In this document: positions 45,301 to 56,446 of the stretch, piece by piece
Numbering within the stretch: the first letter of the stretch is position 1
Layout of the letters: the number at the start of each line of letters is the position of its first letter
Source: Anthonomus grandis grandis
Taxonomy: Eukaryota; Arthropoda; Insecta; Coleoptera; Curculionidae
NCBI RefSeq assembly: GCF_022605725.1
Contig: NC_065554.1
Location: 27,919,100-27,983,099, forward strand
Direction: 5' to 3'
Length of the DNA stretch: 64,000 nucleotides
The notes under the pieces: model-generated
The model's input: only the letters and a program-made list of their open reading frames with translations
Database searches by the model: none
What the model was told of the DNA's origin: nothing
Program-made: the position numbers and the translations under genes

Positions 45301-46030
45301 GTTTTAACTTCTTAACATTTTGGGAAAAAATGAGTTTGAATCTGATTTTTGATAGGTAATTATTAATGAATGTCCTTACCTATCAAGGTGACTAAGGGTG
45401 ACAAGGTTAACTAATTTTTTTCACATTACAAAAACTTACTTTGAAAGCAACTTAATATATTTAAAGTAGTTTGTATAAGAGCTTTGGTTCTGGCAATTTT
45501 GGTATCAGAATTAGTTGGAGCCATTTTAGCAGCGCACCAAATTAGGTAAAAAGTCTAACTAATCAAATTTCAGAATAACAATGCAAAGAACAAATTAAAA
45601 ATTTAAAGCTTAATGTGTTTTTTTTTTTAAATTAAGCTAGGAAGGTCAAGAAAAAGAAAATGTACTTGTTTCAATCAAATTTAAATTCTTTTATGTGTAA
45701 AGACCAAATATTTTGTTAAAATAAAAAATATAATAAACTTGAAAACAAAGAATTTTACGCAGGAGTAAAATAGTTAAAAAGAAGTAAAATATGTAAAAAA
45801 ATATTTTGGTAATAGCAATAGGTTAGATTTTCAACGATTGAAAAAAATAGTAAGAAGCAAAGTAGAATCCTAAAAAATAACAATTTTTGAATATATATCT
45901 AAAAATAGAACCAAGTAAAGTAGGAGGATGAATTTAGTCGTAAAAAAGGGATAAGCATAACAATTTCAATGTAAAACCGCAATTTTAAACTTTTACGTAT
46001 AAAGGTAACAATCACCAAAAATTCGAATCT
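45301..46030. other. AT-rich sequence, nothing recognised
   Basis: No gene or element. It ends at the dispersed third copy of the 344-bp repeat. Confidence 0.5.
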
Positions 46031-46174
46031 TTTACAAAAAAAATCATCCCAAATCAATTATACTTATGCAAAATCCGGCTCGAAGGACCAAATATTACGC
46101 GATCCAATTAAACTTATTAAAAAAAATTATAAAAAAACGTCCCTCATGCAGTATTAAATTATGCATTAAAATGA
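46031..46174. repeat. dispersed third copy of the 344-bp repeat (conserved half)
   Basis: It shares ATCATCCCAAATCA, TTATGCAAAATCCGGCTCGA, GCGATCCAATTAAACTT and AGTATTAAATTATGCATTAA with the copies at 41706-41780 and 42042-42110. Only the right half of the unit is present. It directly abuts a GC-rich island. Confidence 0.85.
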
Positions 46175-48400
46175 TTTCCAATGTACGGCACTGTCCTCAC
46201 CCGCTTATCGTCCTCACACAGATTGAATAATATTTTACGTATTTTTATTGGCCCGACCGGACTGGACGGCGGTGGTCTGTTCCTCATTCCGTTATCGGAT
46301 CATGCACCAATGCCATTTTTAGCAGCCCGTCAACTCTCGTTTTATTTTATTCTAATATTCTGTCTGTCTGCCTGCTCTCTATCTTGGATCGTGCAGGCTA
46401 CCCCCGGCCACTATTTATTGGGAATTATATGAATTTGTTCGATTTTTGGCATATACAATTTATAAAATGTTTTTAAGATAAGGCAGACAATTAGTTCGGT
46501 GTGTGCTACGTCGAGCGAATCGAATAAATAAAAACAGTAGCCGTTTCTCAACGCTAATTTTCACCAATTATTGTTTATAATTGCACCTGCCTAGGAGCAA
46601 TAATATAATACCATAAAACCCGTACAATACTAGATATTATTAAACTTAATTTTTTTTTAATGTATTCAGCTTACGGCAAAGACCCGTATACCTGTGCCGC
46701 TGTAATTATAATTAACTGTGTAATTTTGTATTTAATTAAATGAAAATTAAGATTTGTGGAACGTTGTTTGGGTTTATCTTGATTTTAACGGAGGCATTAC
46801 GTGTTTCTTTTTGAATAACACAAAATGCTAGTTGTTGACGATATAAAAAGGCAATAATTGTTTACCAAATAAATTGTTTAAACGTTCCCAGAACATCAGA
46901 ACATTTGTGAGACATCCGCCTAATATTATTAATAACTCTTTCTAAAAACCCATTACTCAGTATTTAATTTATTATTATCCGCATCTCCTAATCATATAAT
47001 AATAATAATAAAATTATATGAGTTGGAGATACGTAAGATCAAAGTTGAAATACAAATCAGGATAAGGATTTCCAATCTCAATATTTATCAGTATTTACGA
47101 ATTTTAATGATCGACTGATCAAATAATTAACGATGTTAATTATAAGTTTTTTTTTATCAGTTCATTGGAAGAAATGTTTTGAAAGATATTGATCAACTCA
47201 AGACGTGATTTATTCGTTATTTTACGACTATTTTAAAAGTGTATATTTCGGGAATTTCTAAGCGTCGTATTTAATGAATCGCACGCTTCCTATTTCATTG
47301 ATCATCAATAAATCATACACCTTAGCCATAAACCATCGACAAATTCCTTGAACATAAAGCAACCGTCTATACCTCACCAGAACTCATAATTATTACCATT
47401 ACGTAGACTTAATTAATAGTTTCCCTGCGAATCTCGATGCATTTGCAATAACAGATGCAAAAAACGTGGGAAGGACTCGAGATTTTATCGCGAAACGTAT
47501 ATGAGATCTCGTTGTCTGATCGTGCATTAGTCCATTGTTGTTTCGAATATAGTAGGTTATAAATCTATTTTTTCTTTTACTTTATAACGTTACGGTTATT
47601 GTTGCGTAAGGCGTAAGTAATTAGGAGAATTTACGCAAGATTTTTACGCATGTACTGTCCCCATACATATGTACATTTTTTATGTGCTAAAAACTTTTTA
47701 TTATTTTTTTAATATACAACTAAAGCATAATCTAAAAAGATTTACTTACACTCAAACTAAATATGGCTTAAGAATATGGTCAGGATATTGAAAAATTGCC
47801 CTGTTTTGGGGTGCAAGGAGATAAAGTAATAAAGCCAAGGAAATTTGAACCTCTTAACCCTTTACACTAGTATTGAGTATAGTATAACCTAAACAGATAT
47901 CATAGGTTTATTCTTATTGAACTATAAAACCAAAATAGACTGGCTTATTGTCTTTATATATTTTTCTTTTTCCTTTTATTCGATTAATTTTTTAATATTT
48001 ATTTGCATTAAAAAAATATATATTTTTCCAAATTGCCTCAAATTCAATTTCTCTTTGATTTATTTTTATTCCAAGTCTACGTATTCTATTTAATTAATTT
48101 ATTTCATATATGTATTCATTTTTATTATTTAATGTAAACGCTCAATTTTGTTCAAGATCCTTAAGGAGTTTATCCTGAGGCAGGCTTATTGTTTTTGTAA
48201 TTTTTGGATTTTCCTTTTAATCGATTAATTTTGCAATATTTAAAAAAAAATTGTTTTATTTATTGGCACTTAAATATTATTTGCCTAATACTTATCTAAT
48301 TTTCAACATTTTATATTATTACTTTTTTAATTTAAAACCTTAATATTGTATTTAGATTATTTAATTTATAAATGTTTTTCATTTAAATTCTAAATGCTGT
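46175..48400. promoter_or_regulatory. unique sequence with GC-rich island at 46180-46440 (candidate regulatory)
   Basis: 46180-46440 is GC-rich (CCCGCTTATCGTCCTC, GACCGGACTGGACGGCGG, CCGTTATCGGATCATGC). An 83-codon frame at 46181-46432 has no domain. 47300-47640 also contains unique CpG-bearing sequence (TTTTATCGCGAAACG). I see no gene. The rest is AT-rich. Confidence 0.25.
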
Positions 48401-48409
48401 CATGTTTTT

Positions 48410-50470
48410 TTTTTAAATAAAGAAACTTCTCTCTATTTAAATATTTTTTCAATTATTTAAAAAAAAATATTTAATTCTATAATTTTTTTTCGAAGAAATG
48501 TATAAAATATTTGAAATTAAAGGAAAAACCTTAAAGGAAAATCTTTATTATTTTTACATTTAAAAAAATATTTTGAAAAATTCTACTTAGAATAATTAAA
48601 AAAATATAATTTAAATTACATTAATTAATTTAATTACATACATTCATTAAAAAATAATTATAATTAGCAGATTTTCAGCGTTTTTAAATATAATCTTTTG
48701 ATTCAAACTGTAAAGTTTAAATTATTTTTTAATTTAATTAATGTTATTTCAATTTTCCTATCAATTTCTTAAGTTCTTTGAATTTATTTTAAAATGTACT
48801 TTAATACGTTTTTTCAAATACATATTACATATTTATTTTTTTTTAATCATAAATTCTTTCTCGAAAATTAATGAAAAACTTAAAACATTTAAATTTTAAA
48901 TTTAAAAATAATTCTATACGAAAATCACACATTTCAATAAAAATATATTTTTTGATGAATGACTGAATAAAAAAAAATTACTTATTATTTTTTATTTAAT
49001 TAAGCTTATCATAATAAATAAATGTTAAACAATTTATAAAAGAAATAAAAAATTCGCGATAACAAATTTGAATAATAATTTTAAAAAATATTTAAGAATA
49101 TGAATCAAGTTAGAATCTAAATTATAATTTATACATGTTTTTTATTTAAACTGTAATGAAAATTTTTAATTTAAAAATAAATCTATATAAAAATCTCACA
49201 TTTCAATAAATATATATTTTTTAATGAATGACTGAATAAAAAAAATTACTTATTATTTTTTATTCAATTTATTTTATCATAATAAATAAATGTCAAATAA
49301 TTTATAGAAAAAATTAAAAATTGCCGATAAAAAAATTGAATAATAATTAAAACAAAATATTTAAGAATTAGAATAGAGGTAGAATCTAAATTATAATTTA
49401 TACATGTTTTTTATTTAATTTAGTAACTTCTTCTCTCTATATAAATATTTTTTAAATTATTTTAAAGAAATATTTAATTTTATATATTTTTTTAAAAAAT
49501 GTATAAAATATTTGAAATTGAAGGAAAAACCTTAAAGGGAAACTTTTATTATTTTTACATTTAAAAAAATATTTTGAAAAATTCTACGTACATTACTTAA
49601 AAAAATATATCAGCATATATTAGCAGATTTTCAGCGTTTTTAAATATAATTTTTTGATTGAAACTCTAAAGTTTATATTATTTTTTAATTTAAATAATAA
49701 TATTTCAATTTTCCTATCAATTTCTGAAGTTCTTTGAATTTATTTTAAAATGTACTTTAATACGTTTTTTTAAACACATATTACATATTTATGTTTAAAA
49801 ATTTATAAATTCTTTCTTAAAAATTAATGAAAAACTTAGAATTAAAAAAAAAACTTCAAACATTTAAATTTTAAATTTAAAAATAATTCTATACGAAAAT
49901 CACACATTTCAATAAAAATATATTTTTTGATGAATGACTGAATAAAAAAAAATACTTAATATTTTTTATTCAATTAAGTTAATTATAATAAATAAATGTT
50001 AAATAATTTATAAAAAAAATAAAAAATTGAACATTAATTAAAAAAAAATACGAATTAGAGTAGAGTTAGAATCTAATGATTAAAGATAATATTAAATTTT
50101 ATTAAATTAAAAATTATCTTAAATTTTTTAAACAAATATTTAAATATTTAATTATATAATTTTTTTTTAAAAAATATATAAAATATTTAAAATTGAAGGA
50201 ACAATCTCAAAGGAAAACTTTTATTATTTTTTACATTTAAAAAAATATTTTGAAAAATCCTAATTACATTAATTAAAAAAATGATGAATGACTAATTAAA
50301 AAAAAATATGTATTATTTTTTATTTAATTAATTTTATCATAAGAAATAAATGTTAAATAATTTATAGAAGAAATAAAAAATTGGCGATAAAAAAAGTTGA
50401 ATATTAATTTTAAAAAAAAATTTAAGAATTAGGATTGAGTTAGAATCTAAAGATTAAAGAAAATTTTAAA
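48410..50470. repeat. degenerate AT-rich tandem repeat, unit about 1 kb
   Basis: Three modules recur in order. A (ATAAAATATTTGAAATT, then GGAAAAACCTTAAAGG) is at 48497, 49498 and, diverged, 50170. C (TAGCAGATTTTCAGCGTTTT) is at 48664 and 49619. B (TTTTTGATGAATGACTGAAT, then AATAAATAAATGTTAAA) is at 48922, 49193, 49901 and 50282. Spacings near 955-1001 bp show a tandemly duplicated unit with later deletions. More than 80 percent A+T; no coding capacity. Confidence 0.75.
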
Positions 50471-50674
50471 AAATCCAATGAATATTTTTATAAGAAATGT
50501 ATAAACTAATTGTTATTGAAATAAAAATATTTTAACATAAGAAATTAAAAAAAAACTTACTAAATCATAAAAACCTTATGTGAATAATTTTATACTTTAT
50601 TATGATTTTGTACGTTGTTTATTCATTTGCTACTTGTCAACGACCATGCTGATGATCACCATGCTATTTTCGAT
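50471..50674. other. short unique flank of element B
   Basis: AT-rich, ending in CGAT then the AATT (50675-50678) that flanks the DUF7869 element B. No gene. Confidence 0.4.
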
Positions 50675-50678
50675 AATT

Positions 50679-51752
50679 GAGGAGCGATCAAGCAAAACCA
50701 GATAAATCCAATTTATAACATTCCCAGATATTTGCAAAAAACGTGCCAATAGCGAAGGTTTAATATTATAGATCTCGTAGACCATATTTTGGACCTTATT
50801 AATTAATTAACATAAGAATAATTGCTAATTAAAAAATGGATTTATCTGTTTTTGCTTGAGTTAAATATATATCGGATATTTTATAATGTAAAAGTGCTTG
50901 TTTTATTGTGCGTATGTAGTTATTCACATTTATTAATAACTAAATATAATGTATTAAACGTTAACACGTTTATTTTTTATTTTCTAAACACCACAAAAAA
51001 AGGGAAATTTTTTTGGTATTTCTCTTTCGATAGCATCAGCGACTGGTTCAAGCAATATATTTTTGTACCACACTAGACTTTCATCATTTCCCCAGGTTGG
51101 TCCAACATGCGAGTTCTTGTTCTGTCCCCCGCAGCCATCACAACATAATCTCATTACTTCAGTATCTGCCAGTTCCAGTGAATCAAGATAATTTAATAGA
51201 GCTGAACCTATTTGAATTGAGCCACGCCCAGCTTCTACCTCAGTCCAGGTGTAGAATGTCGGACTTTTTGAATCCATTTTGACGCAACAAAATACATAAA
51301 AACTCACTTGGTGGGAATAGAAAGTATCCGAAATTGGGGTGCGGGGCAATGGCTGTACTTGCTGCATATCAAAGCAGAAAGTTATTGAATTTGCAGGATC
51401 CTCCTTTGCAAGTTTGTAGAAGGCACCTGCCCTTTTTCTATGTTTTCGACGTTCGATCATAAGATCAGATTTTTCCTTTCTTATATTGTCCTTAAGACGC
51501 ATGCATAGAGCACAACAATCTGCCGCAGGTGATGAAAATCCAATATTAAACTCTCCACAAAAAATTCTAAAAAACATTGATAAACTTGATTTATATTGTT
51601 TACTTTGCTTCGAATTATAAATTTGGTGTAATTTTGCAATATTCAAGTTAGCTGGCAAGCTAACTCTGTGGATTTATCTGGTTTTGCTTCATTGACCTGA
51701 CTTTGGGCTCCATTTTAAAGGGAATTTAACCGGTTTTGCTTGATCGCTCCTT
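50679..51752 (-). mobile_element. deleted DUF7869 transposon (element B)
   Basis: The element is 1074 bp. The ends read GAGGAGCGATCAAGCAAAAC (left) and AAGGAGCGATCAAGCAAAAC (right, inward). Flanks are AATT at 50675-50678 and 51753-51756. The end motif (AAGCAAAACCAGATAAATCC) recurs inverted inside at 50837-50860 and 51669-51690. Compared with element A (18998-21733) the sequence differs, but the flank and the pattern AAAACC-N7-TCCAA are shared. The coding region is internally deleted, so this copy is non-autonomous. Confidence 0.85.
50984..51658 (-). pseudogene. DUF7869-type putative transposase, internally deleted
   Basis: The minus-strand frame is 224 codons. It begins in the middle of the family's N-terminal region (LNIAKLHQIYNSKQSKQYKS). 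It then has CCALCMRL (CxxC zinc-binding pair), FCFDMQQVQPLPRTP (first acidic residue), FYTWTEVEAGRGSIQIGSAL (conserved W-E-x-x-x-x-R-G) and LCCDGCGGQNKNSH (second acidic residue). Immediately after that the frame passes to an unrelated-looking tail (WYKNILLEPVADAIEREI), so the block with the third acidic residue (GHSF...DRDFG in element A) is deleted. The start codon region and first exon are also missing. It cannot be active. Confidence 0.8.
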
Positions 51753-51844
51753 AATTTTGAATGATATAGATATAGATTTACTGCAATAGTTTGTCTAATT
51801 AGTGTAACTAGTTAAATCTTAATATTAAATCTCAATTAAATTTT

Positions 51845-52080
51845 TAGGAACATGTCAATCAGTAGCAGGAATTCCAAGCAATAGTCACCGAAAGCGGTTA
51901 AGTCATATTATACAACTTAAATATGGTTCAATTATTTGGACTCCAGTAAAAAATTTATTTCAGTCATTACTTGAGAGAATACAAAACAAAATTTCGTGGT
52001 ATTGTAATTACAGGTTTAATTTAGAACATGATTATCCTAGAGGAAACACGGATTATGTATGATATTGCTCTAATTTATAG
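51845..52080 (+). pseudogene. LINE RT C-terminal fragment
   Basis: The plus strand reads LKYGSIIWTPVKNLFQSLLE, then RIQNKISWYCNYR and HDYPR. This is the conserved segment after the RT thumb ('LEY-SIIW-P-...-LE-IQ-KFLR') of Jockey-like LINEs. It is short and broken, with stops around it. Confidence 0.65.
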
Positions 52081-52179
52081 CAATTTAAATGGAATTGTAA
52101 ATTTATATTTATGAAACTTTATTATATAATATCTTGTTGTTTTTTGCGCCAAAAAACAATATTCTGCACCTCGCTCTCT

Positions 52180-52350
52180 CCTATTGTCTTGCCATTTAAA
52201 TTACTCACTTCACATAATTTGGTATCCCTAGAAAGTTCTTTAATTTCGCTTTAGAGGTTTCTGTTTTCTATGCCAGGCTTATCCACTGTCGGAGCATATA
52301 CTTGTATAATGGTGATGACTACAGGATACGATTCTAATTTAATAAGCATT
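52180..52350 (-). pseudogene. LINE endonuclease fragment (RTE-like)
   Basis: The minus strand reads VVITIIQVYAPTVDKPGIEN, then SEIKEL and LNGKTIGERGAE. This matches the 'I-x-V-I-Q-V-Y-A-P-T' beta-strand and the following 'D-x-NAK-x-G' region of LINE endonucleases often annotated as craniofacial development protein 2-like. The catalytic GDFN is eroded. Opposite strand to the adjacent RT fragment, so it comes from a separate element. Confidence 0.55.
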
Positions 52351-54320
52351 GCTTGAAATAAATTGTAAGATTGTGTACACTATGTAGGAGTTTCCAGAGA
52401 ATTTTCTTCTCAAGCAAACCATTAACACTAAAAGTAATCAGAGCATCTGACAAACACATTATCTATCAAGGCCTAACCAACCGATCCCTCAAACTTAACT
52501 CAATACCTCTCCCCCTTCACCCTTTATAACAGCCCTCATCCTTATCGGGTCCATATCCTGTTGACCAAATATGTTTCGAGATCCTTAAAGACCATCGATC
52601 AATTCGCGTGGATGCTGGAAATCTGTCCCTTCGAGTGCAGCGAGGCATCGCACGAGGAGAGATGGTCAGGAGACGATAGCGGCGCGCCCTGGTGGCGAAA
52701 TTCGCAATTGTCTGCTGTGCCAGAAAGATAAGACACCCGACCGGTCTCATACTTCATTGGACAATTGACGCTGTCGTTTCTTTTTCCTCCAGATTTTTTT
52801 TTTTTGAGGCTTCTGATTGTTGACTGAACGCTATCGGGGAGTGCGAGCTTCGAGATAGACGGGTTTTGAATTTATTTTTCTTTATTGGGGGGTGGGGTGT
52901 GGGAGGAAGGTTATTTTTTTGCAATTTATTTTGTTATGAATATTGAAATTGGGTCGGTGAGGGGTTTGTGGGAATTGACGTGCGGTCAGGTTGATTTTGC
53001 ATTTTCTTTTTCCCTTTTGTCACTGATATTAACTTATTAAATAAGCTGTATCAAAATTCGAGAACACTTGCCTATTTTAACAAAAAATAGTGTAGAGCAA
53101 AACCTGCTCTACGTAGTTGATTGTAGGGTGTTTGGAAAAATTGGTTTTAAAAGGTTCAATTGAATGAAACCTCTAAGTGCCGCCACTAAAAAGTTATTAA
53201 TATTTGAAGAAAAAAAGCGTAAAAAAGGGTATTTTCAAATGAACACTGATCACCCTATATAAATGATAGCATTAAACTTAATACAGCGTCTTATTCGGAA
53301 AAGATGCGGGTTTAATTAATCCAAATGAAATTTTGCACCATAAACATTTTACACAGAAAAAATTAAAAAATAAATAATTATTTTTAGGTTTTTTTAATTT
53401 TTCTCCTAAAAAAAACATTTTTTCAAAAAACGTCTCCTAAAAAAAAAAAAAAACTAAATTATACATGTGTTGTTTGCGTCTGTGGAACATATTTAATGTT
53501 TCTTTTTTAAAGAAGTAGAGAAGTGGAGAAGTAGAGAAGTAATCACACAGTTATTTGGCATTTTTTGAATAAGTTTTTTTATTAACCAAATTAATAATTT
53601 TTTTTTTAGTTACGTGCAAGACGATTGATTCAAATGGCAACACTCAGTTTGTTTTCTTATATAATAATAAAGATGTATTATTAATATTATTATAGTATAT
53701 TAGAACTTTGTGATGGTATAGAAGGTTGGAGGGTCAATAAATCAGAAAGCAAATGATAAAATTAGGAATAAATATAAAATATAATCATATACATTTCGAC
53801 AAATTTTTTTCCTATATTTGAACTTTTTACTGACATCTAAAAAAGCAAATTTTTCATTGTTTATCTACCTTGATCATATTTTCCTAAATTATTCCGATAT
53901 TTTTAGTGAACCATAATATATTTCTAGGCTCTCCTCGAGACCTCCCCAAAGTGATATGTGAGAAAATAAACAACCCTCGTCGAGCCCTTGTCAGCAAAGG
54001 GCTGGCAAGTGCCTCTGCCTTCATATCGGCCCTTCGCACACCATTACCTGTCCAGACGTGATAGCTGACGCTGTCAGCGTTTGTTTGCTAGAAACTTTGT
54101 GATAATATGGCTGTTTTTTTTTATTTTGTATATCAAAATCTATATAGTTTTATTAATTAATACCTTTAAAACTCAAGAAGATTAAGTATGTTTTATAGTT
54201 AATTACTGACTAGGTAGTTAAGCTTTTATTTCTTTTTCAGAAACATTTATATTTTTTGTAATCCCGTATATATTAATTAATAAATAAATAGTTTTACAAT
54301 CAATATATTTTTTATTTTCA
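52351..54320. other. mixed unique sequence, one MITE-like repeat, no gene
   Basis: 52500-52760 and 53930-54100 are GC-rich and unique (CCTTATCGGG; GTCCAGACGTGATAGCTGAC). A 77-codon minus frame at 52517-52750 is arginine-rich with no domain. 53128-53262 has weak inverted ends (TAGGGTGTTTGG and ...GATCACCCTATA) suggesting a roughly 135-bp mariner MITE. The rest is AT-rich. Confidence 0.3.
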
Positions 54321-54448
54321 GATTTTATCGTGTAAACGTCTTACATTCTTCATATTACGTCCAATAAATGACGTAGAATAACCTAAAAGTACGTACACAT
54401 GACATATAATCCTAAGAAAAGGGGACGTGCTATTGTAAAATATCCTAA
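54321..54448 (+). other. candidate 5' exon with start codon
   Basis: After an acceptor-like ttttattttcag (ending about 54320) comes a leader and then an ATG at about 54398 opening MTYNPKKRGRAIVKYPK. A gtaatt donor-like sequence follows at 54449. The basic start resembles first exons of DNA-binding or transposase proteins, but no continuation was recognised. Confidence 0.2.
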
Positions 54449-54520
54449 GGTAATTTAATATATTTAATAAACGTATGTTTTGTAAACACTCTGCGTTCGT
54501 ATCTATCTATACCCTAAACG

Positions 54521-54548
54521 TAAATAAATAAATAAATAAATAATAATA
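54521..54548. repeat. (TAAA)n microsatellite
   Basis: About six TAAA units followed by TAATAATA. Confidence 0.85.
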
Positions 54549-54917
54549 TAAGCAGAGATTGAGAGAGACCCAAAAGTAAAAGGGTGCTTCGTGCACTTCG
54601 GCTTATAAAGAGCCATGTATAGTGGTCATAATTTACCAGGTGTGGTTGTATTTGTCCACTAAGTGAATATTAGACTGGTTATAATTGTTTTGTGCAACGG
54701 TTAAAAGGTCGACATGTGAGTAATATTTTATGTTGCTATTGTATAAGTCCATGGCTAGAGTTTTATGATATACCAGAGTTTAAACAAACAATTCTAAATA
54801 ATTTTGTTTCATGGTACTCTCAATCTCTTGCTGTATCCATGGTGGAGCTCGCTGAATGAATTGCATTGTCAATACTCTCGTAAGTTTAATTTTCAAATAC
54901 CCAATTTTTACACTATT

Positions 54918-55375
54918 CAGGGTGTCCAAGATAAGGATCCTAAGCATGGGGATCTCAGTATCTATTGAAGTTACCGCCTAGGTTAAATTAGAAAAAAGTT
55001 GCGTACTTTGAAGCGTATTTAAATGCCGTTGAGAAAATTTTCAACGATATTGGGAAAAAACCGAAATTTGCCAAAATCTATTTTATTATTTTCTGACCCT
55101 ATTTTAAAAGATATAAAAAAACTAACAACACTGTTTTATTGGCACTTTTTAATAGCTACGTAATGGCGTTTTTAGATTTTGTATCCGACGTTTCGTTTTC
55201 GAGAAACCTTATCATCAACTTTATTTTTTTATATGGCCCGGAAAAAAGCATACCCTGTACTTGATTCCATTTTCTTATTACAAATTCAACGATGTATCAC
55301 ATATCGCATTTTTTTTTATTACATGCAAGTAAAATGCGATTTTGGTATTATTTTAACATATTTTTAAGCAAAAAA
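54918..55375. repeat. long terminal inverted repeat, left
   Basis: It contains CGTTTCGTTTTCGAGAAACC (about 55189) and ATAGCTACGTAATGGCGTTT (about 55152). Both have complements at 56590-56665 in the right repeat. Divergence between the arms shows that the element is not recent. Confidence 0.85.
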
Positions 55376-55477
55376 AACAATTCTTTGACATTTTGACATA
55401 CCTAAATACCTCTCATGAGTCATTGATTTCACATATAGTTAAATATCTAAAAGTAAGTCAACATTTTTTAATTTAAT

Positions 55478-56348
55478 TTAAAGCAGATGTTCAAACAGAT
55501 TCCCGTTATTTTCCAAACATAAATAAGATCTTCTTACGGTAGAATTTAAAACAGCACGCAACAACATGTCAGGTGTAATGCTATTGTATGCGTTAGTTAC
55601 ACATTCATGTAATTGCTGCACAGTCTGAAAAGAATGCTGGTACATTTGGTTTTTAAGAAACCCCCAAAGAAAAAAGTCCAGAGGCGTTAAATCTGGGGAT
55701 CGTGCCGGCCAAGCACTCCACTAGAGGTTCCAATCCATTTTCCATCAGGAAAATTTCTGCGTAAGATACTCGGGAACAGCAGCAATCCAATATCCAAGCA
55801 GTCTTCCAATTTATTTTCCAACAATTGAAGGTATCGTTCTCCAGTTAATGAATTATGGTAAATGAATGCAACTAGTATTTTGGTGCCGACAATTCCTAAC
55901 CACATATTAAAGCCAAAGTGTGTACCACTCACAAAAATGCCGTCGTCGCTCTAGATCCCTTGGTTTCAGTGCTTGGCAAATTCTAAATTTACACGGATGA
56001 TATTTATTTTTACTTAAAAGAAATAGAATTTAAATATATAGAAATAGAATAAAAGCAAATTGTCAATTTGCCTAGTTGAGATAGTAGCTCAACAACTGCT
56101 CGTAACACATTATTTTGAGTGTCTTCAGAAGACTCTTTTTTCCTATATAAAACTGGCTTTGTAGATGCACCATATTCTTTTAAATTTCGCGCCAACTCTA
56201 AGAAAATTGACTTACATGACTGGTTTCTATTTGGAAATTTATTTAAATACATTGCTGCTGTATTCTGGCACAAAATGTACCAGGTCCGCATGTCAAACTT
56301 TTCTTTATTAATATAATGGCCACCCGGCATATTTAACGATATTAACAC
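55478..56348 (-). pseudogene. mariner-like transposase (DUF4817-type), degenerate
   Basis: On the minus strand the N-terminal helix-turn-helix region is at 56324-56010 (NTAAMYLNKFPNRNQSCKSI, then FLELARNLKEYGA, the DUF4817 pattern). 55980-55930 reads ICQALKPRDLERRRHFCEWY. 55932-55720 continues NMWLGIVGTKILVAFIYHNS, LTGERYLQLLEN. After one frame change, 55720-55478 holds WPARSPDLTPLDFFLWGFLK (third catalytic D) and the C-terminus ending VRRSYLCLENNGNLFEHLL then TAA. The middle block with the second catalytic residue is eroded. Inactive, but the reading order is complete, so the element decayed in place. Confidence 0.85.
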
Positions 56349-56446
56349 AACAAAAAATACTCAATAATAAACAATAAAAACTGTAAAAACATTAACACGT
56401 CACAATTTACGTCAAATTGTCAAAACATTATTTGTTTGCAAGCCTA

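Noticed and set aside
46181..46432. 83-codon plus-strand frame
   Set aside because: Hydrophobic but without family match, and it begins right at the end of a non-coding repeat copy; more likely regulatory or random.
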